This document shows positions 32,710-38,737 of a DNA stretch of 38,737 bases, in pieces; the first letter of the stretch is position 1; the number at the start of each line of letters is the position of its first letter. This stretch comes from Streptomyces phyllanthi. Its GTDB lineage: Bacteria; Actinomycetota; Actinomycetes; Streptomycetales; Streptomycetaceae. Position numbers and translations under genes: made by a program. Below the pieces are notes generated by a model. The model had not been told where the DNA came from. It made no database searches and worked only from the letters and a program-made list of their open reading frames with translations. The stretch spans positions 1 to 38,737 of the forward strand of contig NZ_VJZE01000033.1 in assembly GCF_009377205.1 (NCBI RefSeq), written 5' to 3'.

Positions 32710-33717
32710 TCAGGCCGATTCCCGCACGTGGATCCGGAGCGGGTCCTGGATGGGGCCGACGGGGGCCTGCCTGTGTTCCAGGGCGTCGATGATGCGGCGG
32801 GCCAGGCCCCGCGCGACGGCGTCGGTGTCGCGGACGACCGTGGTCAGCGGTGGCCTGGCCAGAGCCGCGCCGGGGATGTCGTCGACACCGATCACGGCCA
32901 GGTCGTGCGGTGCGCGCAGCCCGAGGGACTGCAGGGCGACCAGCACGGCCATGGCGACGTCGTCGTTGAACGCGCAGATGCCGGTCACCGGTGGGTCCGC
33001 GGCGAGCCATGCCTTCACCGCTTCCACGGCACGGTCGGGATCCAGGGGGATGGTTCGGACGTCCGGTTCCGGAAGGCCGAGTTCGTCACAGACCTTGCGG
33101 ACGCCCTCCAGTCGCGGCCGGGCCAGCACACCGAGCCTCGTCAGGTCCGGGTAGGCGTAGCCGAGCCGGCGGTGCGCGTCGGCGAGGTGGCGGGCCTGCG
33201 CCGCGCCGATCGGTTCCTCCGACACCAGCGGAGGCCGGGCCTTCCCCTGCGCCGAGCCGTGCATCGCCATGACGACCTCGATGCCGGCCGCCCGCATCGC
33301 GTCGGCCTCGGACTCGGGAAAGTCCTGCAGGGCCAGCACCGCCGCGGGCGTGACGGTCTTCCAGATCTCCCGCAGGGGCCGGGCCGGATGAGCCGAGGAG
33401 TGCACGAGGAAGGTGAGCTCGTGTTCGGCGAAGGCGTTGGTCAGCTGCTGGATGAGCCGTCCGAGGACATGCTCGATCGGCCAGTCCGGCAGCAGACCGA
33501 GCACGATGTCGGAGCGTCCCGTCCGCAGCGCGCGCGCCGCTGCCGACGGCGCGTAGCCGAGCCGGGCGGCCGCGTCCCACACCCGACGGCGCGTCGCCTC
33601 GGGGATCTTCTGGTGCGGGGTGTCGTTGAGTACGTAGCTCACCGTCGCGCGCGAGACTCCGGCCTCCCGTGCGACATCCCCGCTGGTCACCCGTCTGCCG
33701 TTGGACGTCCCGGCCAT
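32710..33717 (-). CDS. LacI-family regulator of the MFS/esterase/rhamnosidase operon
   Basis: A 335-residue LacI-type repressor. HTH and hinge: RRVTSGDVAREAGVSRATVS, YVLNDTPHQKIPEATRRRVW, LGYAPSAAARALRTGRS. The effector domain has a somewhat shortened first part (DIVLGLLPDWPIEHVLGRL) and the usual end GICAFNDDVAMAVLVALQSL, DLAVIGVDDIPGAALARPPL. The ATG at 33717 (MAGTSNGRR) follows a GGGTGGGG purine run; an earlier start would add 11 unlike residues. It diverges from the MFS operon across 192 bp that contain a promoter and an AACGTT-centred site. It is likely the local repressor of that operon. Confidence 0.93.
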   Translation of the reverse strand: MAGTSNGRRVTSGDVAREAGVSRATVSYVLNDTPHQKIPEATRRRVWDAAARLGYAPSAAARALRTGRSDIVLGLLPDWPIEHVLGRLIQQLTNAFAEHELTFLVHSSAHPARPLREIWKTVTPAAVLALQDFPESEADAMRAAGIEVVMAMHGSAQGKARPPLVSEEPIGAAQARHLADAHRRLGYAYPDLTRLGVLARPRLEGVRKVCDELGLPEPDVRTIPLDPDRAVEAVKAWLAADPPVTGICAFNDDVAMAVLVALQSLGLRAPHDLAVIGVDDIPGAALARPPLTTVVRDTDAVARGLARRIIDALEHRQAPVGPIQDPLRIHVRESA

Positions 33718-33743
33718 GCACCCCACCCTCTGACAGACACCTC

Positions 33744-33773
33744 TTGTCAAAGCCCACGACTGCGGGCTAGCTT
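33744..33773 (+). promoter_or_regulatory. Possible promoter of the MFS operon (TTGTCA-N18-TAGCTT)
   Basis: A fair -35 box (TTGTCA, 33744-33749) and -10 box (TAGCTT, 33768-33773), 18 bp apart, point toward the MFS gene. The predicted leader of ~130 nt contains the AACGTT operator-like site downstream. Confidence 0.4.
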
Positions 33774-33813
33774 ACCCGCACAGTTTACCTACACGTTTAA
33801 GTGGCGCGATTAA

Positions 33814-33823
33814 GTAACGTTCC
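33814..33823. promoter_or_regulatory. LacI-type half-symmetric site GTAACGTTCC
   Basis: Ten bases identical to the core of the operator at 23203-23216, centred on AACGTT, in the leader of the MFS operon. A related ACACGTTTAA lies at 33791-33800. It fits a LacI-family operator, though symmetry outside AACGTT is imperfect. Confidence 0.5.
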
Positions 33824-33909
33824 GCGGCAGGAGCACGTCGGCTCCGGCCGGGCGCTGCCCCCTTCGGGCCCCACGGCCCCCCGTCCCCGGTACTCGACGA
33901 AGAGGACCC

Positions 33910-35220
33910 ATGTCTGACCTGAAAACCACCCCGAGGAGCCCCTGGAAGACCGCGATCCTCGCCGGCATGGCCTCCTACCTGGACGCCGCGGCCCTGGTGA
34001 CGTCGGGAATCGCGATCGGCGGTTACTACGCCGCTCCTCTCCAGCTCAGCGCCGGGACCATCGGGTCCCTGCTGGGGTTGCAGACCCTGGCGTTCGCGGC
34101 CGGTGCGCTGTTCGGCGGCCGACTGGGTGACCGGTTCGGCCGCCGGACGATCTTCACCTTCTCGCTCATGCTCTACGCGGTCGGCGTCCTGCTGCTCCTC
34201 GTGGCAGCGGGCCCCGCCCTGCTGTACGCCGGTGTCGTGGCCACCGGTCTGGCCATCGGCGCGGACCTCCCCGTCTCGCTCGCACTCGCCAACGAGGAGG
34301 CGCCGGAGGGCAAGAAGGGCACCATGGTGGTGTTCTCCGGCATGCTCTGGCTCGCCGGCATCGTGGCCGTGCTGGGCCTGAGCTCCTTCATGGGAGTGCA
34401 GGGCATACTCGGCGGGCGGATCCTCTTCGCCCATCTGCTGGTCGTGGCGGTCCTCGTCCTGCTCCTGCGCCTGACCCTCCGTGAGTCGGCCGAATGGGCG
34501 GCCGCACGCCGGGCCGCCCAAGCGCGCACGACCGCGGACTCCGAGGCCATCGAGTTCAGCCGTGTCCGGGATCTGTTCCGGGCGCCGACCCTCTACGCCC
34601 TGATCGCGACGGGCCTGTACTACGCCACCTGGAACCTCGGCGCGAACACCCTCGGACAGTTCGGCACCTACCTGTGGACCTCCCTGGCCAAGGGGGAGGT
34701 CGCGCAGTACTCGCAGCTGACCCTCATCGGACTGCCGGTCGGCTTCCTCGCCGGTCTGGTGTTCATGCGGGTCGTCGACCGTCCCGCCAGGCATGCCTGG
34801 TTCGCCTTCGGCACGGCTCTGATCGTCATCGCCTGGGCGCTGCCCGCGCTCCTGGGGCCCGGCAAGTTCACCCTCGTCGCCGTCATGCTCGTCTCCGGCC
34901 TCGGCAACTCCTTCGCCGGCGAGTCCATCTACAAGGTCTGGTCCCAGGAACTCTTCCCCACCCTGCTGCGGGCCACCGCCGGCGGTGTGACGATGGCCTT
35001 CACCCGGGGCGTCGCCGGACTGGCCGCCCTGGGCACACCCGCCTTCGCCCTGGGCCACACCCGGCTGTTCTTCGGCCTGCTCCTCGGCTTCACGGTGGTC
35101 GCGGCGGTCGTCGGCATGGTCTGGGTGCCGCGACTGCCCAAAGCCACCCACCAGCCCGAAGAGCCCGCCGACCCGAGCGGCGCTCCCGAAGCGGAGACGA
35201 CCGGAAAGGCGGCCCTGTGA
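33910..35220 (+). CDS. MFS transporter (sugar/aromatic-acid porter type)
   Basis: A 436-residue major facilitator protein with about 12 membrane helices. Motif A is FGGRLGDRFGRRTIF between helices 2 and 3, and helices 4-5 contain GLAIGADLPVSLALANE, a pattern of the sugar- and metabolite-porter branch. An AGAGGA stretch lies just before the ATG. Its stop overlaps the next start (GTGA), and a cytoplasmic rhamnosidase ends the operon, so it probably imports an intact rhamnose-containing glycoside by proton symport (inferred from context). Confidence 0.92.
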   Translation: MSDLKTTPRSPWKTAILAGMASYLDAAALVTSGIAIGGYYAAPLQLSAGTIGSLLGLQTLAFAAGALFGGRLGDRFGRRTIFTFSLMLYAVGVLLLLVAAGPALLYAGVVATGLAIGADLPVSLALANEEAPEGKKGTMVVFSGMLWLAGIVAVLGLSSFMGVQGILGGRILFAHLLVVAVLVLLLRLTLRESAEWAAARRAAQARTTADSEAIEFSRVRDLFRAPTLYALIATGLYYATWNLGANTLGQFGTYLWTSLAKGEVAQYSQLTLIGLPVGFLAGLVFMRVVDRPARHAWFAFGTALIVIAWALPALLGPGKFTLVAVMLVSGLGNSFAGESIYKVWSQELFPTLLRATAGGVTMAFTRGVAGLAALGTPAFALGHTRLFFGLLLGFTVVAAVVGMVWVPRLPKATHQPEEPADPSGAPEAETTGKAAL

Positions 35221-35993
35221 TCCGCCATCACGACTTCCAGCACAACGGCAGGACGCTGCGCTCCACGCTGCACATCCCCGAAGGACCGACCGGGACCCGC
35301 CGCCCGACCGCCGTGTTCGTCCACGGCTTCACCTCCAACCGGCTCGAACTGCCGAACTTCGTCGCCATGTCCCGGCTGCTGGAGGCCCATGGAATCGCCT
35401 CGGTCCGTTTCGATCTCTCGGGCCACGGCGAGAGCGACGGCGACTTCTTCGACGTGACCATCACCGGTGAGATCGCCGAAACCCGCTCGGTGCTGCGGAC
35501 GGTCCGGACCCTCGACTTCGTCGACCCCGACCGTATCGGGCTGGTTGGCATGAGCATGGGAGGCGTGGTCGCCGGCATCGTCGCCGCCGAGGAACCGGGC
35601 ATCGCCGCGCTGTGCCTGTGGTCCCCGGCGGCGGTCGCTCCGTTCGAGATCGGCAAGGGCTTCCTCAAAGGCCGCGACATCGCGGCAGAGGTCGAGGAGA
35701 AGGGCTACTTCGACGCCGACGGACACCGGATGAGTTCCGCTCTCGCCGAGGACATCGCGGGTCTCGACGTCTACGGGCGGTCGAGCGGGTACCCGGGCCC
35801 CGTCAACATCCTCCACGGCGACAAGGACGACATCGCTCCCCTCGCGTACGCGCGCCGCTACCTGGACCACTACGACGGCAACGCGCACCTCGAGATCGTC
35901 GAGGGCGCCGACCACGCCTGGGCAACCGTGCCGCACCGCACCACGCTGCACCGGTCCACGCTGCGATTCCTCCGGAGGCACCTCCAGCGATGA
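35217..35993 (+). CDS. Alpha/beta hydrolase resembling cinnamoyl/feruloyl esterases
   Basis: A 258-residue cytoplasmic serine hydrolase. The pattern FVHGFTSNRLELPNF, ASVRFDLSGHGESDGDF and ITGEIAET closely follows the LJ0536/Est1E group of bacterial cinnamoyl (feruloyl) esterases. The nucleophile is Ser113 in GMSMGGVVAG, the acid lies within HGDKDDIAP (202-205), and the histidine is His233 in ADHAWATV. The GTG start at 35217 overlaps the MFS stop by four bases, and the stop overlaps the rhamnosidase start (ATGA), so the three proteins are translationally coupled. It probably removes an acyl group, such as a hydroxycinnamate or acetate, from an imported rhamnoside. A different ester or peptide substrate is possible; I rely on motif resemblance. 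Confidence 0.85.
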   Translation: MIRHHDFQHNGRTLRSTLHIPEGPTGTRRPTAVFVHGFTSNRLELPNFVAMSRLLEAHGIASVRFDLSGHGESDGDFFDVTITGEIAETRSVLRTVRTLDFVDPDRIGLVGMSMGGVVAGIVAAEEPGIAALCLWSPAAVAPFEIGKGFLKGRDIAAEVEEKGYFDADGHRMSSALAEDIAGLDVYGRSSGYPGPVNILHGDKDDIAPLAYARRYLDHYDGNAHLEIVEGADHAWATVPHRTTLHRSTLRFLRRHLQR

Positions 35994-38632
35994 AGACGCC
36001 GAGCATCGAGGCACTCCGCACGACGGACACCACAACGACGGTCATCGGGCTGCACACCGCGGACGACTCCGGTCTCGTGGCCACCCCGCACCCCGCACCC
36101 CGTCTGTCGTGGAGGCTGGCGAGCGCAAGGCCGGACGTCCTGCAACACGCCTACGAAATCCAGGTGTCGGCCGACCGGTCCTTCAGCCACACGGCGTCCA
36201 GCGGGGAGGTCGAGTCCGACCTGGTGACCGACCACCCCTGGCCGGCCACTCCGCTGCGCAGCCGCGAGGTCCGTCACTGGCGGGTCCGTGTCCGCACCGA
36301 CCTGGGGTGGACGGAATGGAGCGCACCGGTCCGCGTGGAGGCGGCGCTGCTCGACGAGACGGACTGGACGGCCCGTCCCGTCCATGTCCCCAGTGACCGG
36401 GGCCGCACCTCCCCCGGCCCCGTGCCGCTGCTCCGCCGGGAGTTCACGCTCCCGGCGGAGCCGGCGTCCGCTCGCCTGTATGTGACCTCGCTGGGAGTCC
36501 ACCGCACCGCGATCAACGGCCGTTCCGTCTCCGACGAACTGCTGGAACCCGGCTGGACCAGCTACCCCAACCGGCTGCTCTACGCCACCTACGACGTCAC
36601 CGGCCTGCTCACCACCGGCCGCAACGCCCTCACCGCCGCGGTCGGCGACGGCTGGTACCGCGGCCATCTCACCTGGCACAAGAACCGCGGCGTCTACGGC
36701 GACACAACGGCACTGCTCGCCCAACTCGAAGTCACCCTGACCGACGGCACCACCGTCACGGTCGCCACCGACGGCCACTGGCGAGGCGGCTACGGCGACC
36801 TGCTGGCGGCGGACCTGTACGACGGCTGCGAACGCGACCTCCGCCACGAGCCCCACGGCTGGCAGCTGCCGGGCTTCAACGTCCGCGACTGGGAGCAGGC
36901 CGCCACACTCCCCCTGCCCGCCGGGCTGACCCAGCGGGCCCACCCACCCGTACGCGTCGTCCAGGTCATCCGGCCCGAGCGACGGACACTGCCCGACGGC
37001 ACCATCGCCGTGGACGCGGGCGAGAACATCACCGGCTGGCTGAGGCTCCGCGCCGGCGGTCCGGCAGGAAGCACCGTCACCGTCCGGCACGCCGAGGTCC
37101 TGGACGGCGACGGCCGCCTGCTGACCAGCCTCCTGCGCGGCGCACGCGCCACCGACCAGTACACCCTGTCCGGTGACACCGTCGAACTGGAGCCGGAGTT
37201 CACCTTCCACGGCTTCCGGTACGCCGAGATCCGCACCTCCCCCGGCGTCACCATCGAGGCGGTGGAGGTCGACGTCGTGGCCGGCGACCTGCGCCGCATC
37301 GGCGGGTTCCACTGCTCCGACGAGCGCGTGAACACGCTGTACGACAACGTCGTACGCTCCCAGCGCGGCAACTTCCTCGCCGTACCCACGGACTGTCCGC
37401 AACGCGACGAGCGGCTCGGCTGGACCGGCGACATCATGGCCTTCGCCCCGACGGCGTGCGCCACGTTCGACAGCCGTGCCTTCCTCGACAGCTGGCTCAC
37501 CGACCTGAGCATCGAGCAACGACCGGACGGCGCGGTGCCGTTGGTGATTCCGGATGTGCCGCTCGGTGATCTGCCGCCGACCGAGCTGCCGTTCGCCGGC
37601 ACCGCCGCGGGCTGGGGCGACGCCGCCACCGTCGTACCGACCGCTCTCTTCGACGCCTACGGCGGGCGCGAACTGCTGGGCCGCCATTACCCGGCGATGC
37701 GCGCGTGGGTCGGGTTCACGGTCGACCACCTGGACGAGGACGGGACGTGGAGCGGCAACGCGCAGCTCGGTGACTGGCTCGACCCGGCCGCGCCCCCGGA
37801 GGACCCGGCACGCGCCACCACCGACTCCGCCTACGTCGCCACCGCCTTCGTCGCACACAGCGCCCGCCTGCTCGCCGACGCGGCCCGCGAGCTGGGCCAC
37901 GTCGACGACGCCGACCGGTATGCGGCCCTGCACCGGCGTACCGCCGAAGCCGCCTGGCGGAAGTGGGGCGACCACGCCCGGACCACCCAGACCGGATGCG
38001 CGCTCGCCCTCCAGTTCGACATCGTGCCCGCCGCCGAACGCGCCGCGGTGGGCGAGGCCCTCGCCGCCCTGGTCCGCGCGTGCGGCGGACGCATCGCCAC
38101 CGGCTTCCTCGGCACACCCTTCGTCCTGTCCGCCCTCACCGGCACCGGCCACACGACCGAGGCGTATCAGCTCCTGCTCAACACCGAGTGTCCGGGCTGG
38201 CTCTATCAGGTGGCCCGTGGTGCCACCACCATGTGGGAGCGGTGGGACGCCATACGTCCCGACGGCAGCATCGACGTCGAGAAGGCCGGGACGATGCTTT
38301 CGTTCAACCACTACGCCTACGGTTCCGTCGCCGCCTGGCTCTACCAGTCCGTCGCAGGGCTGCGGGCCGCCTCTCCGGGCTACCGCGCCATCGAGATCGC
38401 TCCCCGCCCCGGCGGCACGCTCACCTCCGCCGAGGCCTCGATCGCCACCCCGTACGGCACGGCATCCGTCGCCTGGTCGCTCAGCGGCACCGCCTTCACG
38501 GTGGACGCCGTACTGCCACCCGGCACGACCGGACGTTTCCTCCCGCCCGAAGGCTGGCGCTCCGCACAGGCCATCAGCCGACTCGGATCCGGAACCCACC
38601 GCCTGGTCCTGCTTCCCGACGCCAGTCCCTGA
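35990..38632 (+). CDS. Cytoplasmic alpha-L-rhamnosidase, GH78 (locus C)
   Basis: An 880-residue GH78 enzyme without a signal peptide, hence intracellular. Domain order: FN3-like N-domain (PHPAPRLSWRLAS, HWRVRVRTDLGWTEW), rhamnosidase N-domain (LYVTSLGVHRTAINGR, EPGWTSYPNR), beta domain (AVDAGENITGWLRLRAGGPA), six-hairpin catalytic domain with DCPQRDERLGWTGD (Glu474, likely acid) and MWERWD (Glu750, likely base), and a C-terminal beta domain. It is close in layout to the secreted locus A enzyme but ~180 residues shorter. The start overlaps the esterase stop. With the MFS permease and esterase it forms an uptake-and-trim operon for small rhamnosides. Confidence 0.94.
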   Translation: MKTPSIEALRTTDTTTTVIGLHTADDSGLVATPHPAPRLSWRLASARPDVLQHAYEIQVSADRSFSHTASSGEVESDLVTDHPWPATPLRSREVRHWRVRVRTDLGWTEWSAPVRVEAALLDETDWTARPVHVPSDRGRTSPGPVPLLRREFTLPAEPASARLYVTSLGVHRTAINGRSVSDELLEPGWTSYPNRLLYATYDVTGLLTTGRNALTAAVGDGWYRGHLTWHKNRGVYGDTTALLAQLEVTLTDGTTVTVATDGHWRGGYGDLLAADLYDGCERDLRHEPHGWQLPGFNVRDWEQAATLPLPAGLTQRAHPPVRVVQVIRPERRTLPDGTIAVDAGENITGWLRLRAGGPAGSTVTVRHAEVLDGDGRLLTSLLRGARATDQYTLSGDTVELEPEFTFHGFRYAEIRTSPGVTIEAVEVDVVAGDLRRIGGFHCSDERVNTLYDNVVRSQRGNFLAVPTDCPQRDERLGWTGDIMAFAPTACATFDSRAFLDSWLTDLSIEQRPDGAVPLVIPDVPLGDLPPTELPFAGTAAGWGDAATVVPTALFDAYGGRELLGRHYPAMRAWVGFTVDHLDEDGTWSGNAQLGDWLDPAAPPEDPARATTDSAYVATAFVAHSARLLADAARELGHVDDADRYAALHRRTAEAAWRKWGDHARTTQTGCALALQFDIVPAAERAAVGEALAALVRACGGRIATGFLGTPFVLSALTGTGHTTEAYQLLLNTECPGWLYQVARGATTMWERWDAIRPDGSIDVEKAGTMLSFNHYAYGSVAAWLYQSVAGLRAASPGYRAIEIAPRPGGTLTSAEASIATPYGTASVAWSLSGTAFTVDAVLPPGTTGRFLPPEGWRSAQAISRLGSGTHRLVLLPDASP

Positions 38633-38641
38633 ACTCACCGC

Positions 38642-38680
38642 GACCGTCGCACCTGACCGTCGCACCTGATCGTCGCACCT
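38642..38680. repeat. Three tandem 13-bp units (GACCGTCGCACCT)
   Basis: Two identical copies (38642-38654, 38655-38667) and a third with one change (GATCGTCGCACCT, 38668-38680) begin 9 bp after the rhamnosidase stop. No gene is visible in the last ~100 bp of the window. Confidence 0.9.
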
Positions 38681-38737
38681 GCCAGACGGCCTGAGCATCC
38701 GTCCGGGGTCGGTAGCCGCTGCCCCTCACCCCTCACC

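Noticed and set aside
35870..38698. Long open frame antisense to the locus C rhamnosidase (also 17048-19360, 2258-4261 and 26937-28793 antisense to other genes)
   Set aside because: Gly/Arg/Val/Ala-rich translations with no domain pattern, fully overlapping genes with clear motifs; this is the expected effect of GC-rich third positions.

Overview
The window looks like chromosome of a high-GC actinomycete, most likely Streptomyces. Nearly every codon ends in G or C, GTG starts are common, regulators are abundant (LysR, ArsR, TetR, XRE, two LacI, one large LuxR/LAL), Tat signals export two glycosidases, and a sugar ABC importer lacks its own ATPase, as is usual in Streptomyces. I see no rRNA, tRNA, CRISPR array, phage or insertion sequence. 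All calls come from reading the sequence and translations by eye; no database search was run.

Left part (1-16.7 kb). A PaaI-type thioesterase is followed by a likely catabolic group on the minus strand: an M20 peptidase, an N-carbamoyl-amino-acid/allantoate-type amidohydrolase and a 2,3-diaminopropionate ammonia-lyase-like PLP enzyme. A LysR regulator diverges from it across a clear T-N11-A operator. Next, an ArsR-type regulator diverges from an unusual fusion protein, a shortened P450-like domain joined directly to a PEP-mutase/isocitrate-lyase domain, around a perfect 9+9 bp palindrome. A zinc-ribbon membrane protein, a PhzF-family protein, a 1003-residue LAL regulator, a membrane-anchored endonuclease/exonuclease/phosphatase-fold protein and a TetR/SDR divergent pair follow. 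After the TetR gene lie ten tandem GGCT units and a frameshifted CopD-like relic.

Right part (16.7-38.6 kb). This is a rhamnoside-utilisation island with three separate GH78 alpha-L-rhamnosidases. Locus A is a LacI regulator diverging from two sugar permeases, a lipoprotein binding protein and a Tat-exported GH78. Locus B is a solitary Tat-exported GH78 with two nearly identical C-terminal discoidin-like modules, behind a promoter flanked by two LacI-type palindromes. Locus C is a second LacI regulator diverging from a translationally coupled operon: MFS permease, cinnamoyl/feruloyl-esterase-like hydrolase and a GH78 without signal peptide. A core GTAACGTT(A/C)C occurs upstream of all three loci, suggesting one regulon. 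The picture I infer is rhamnose release outside the cell with ABC import, plus MFS import of intact, perhaps acylated, rhamnosides that are de-esterified and trimmed in the cytoplasm. No rhamnose isomerase, kinase or aldolase gene is in the window.

Between loci A and B lies an alcohol dehydrogenase/XRE divergent pair; between B and C lies an HSL-type alpha/beta hydrolase whose stop codon is buried in a 17-bp inverted repeat.
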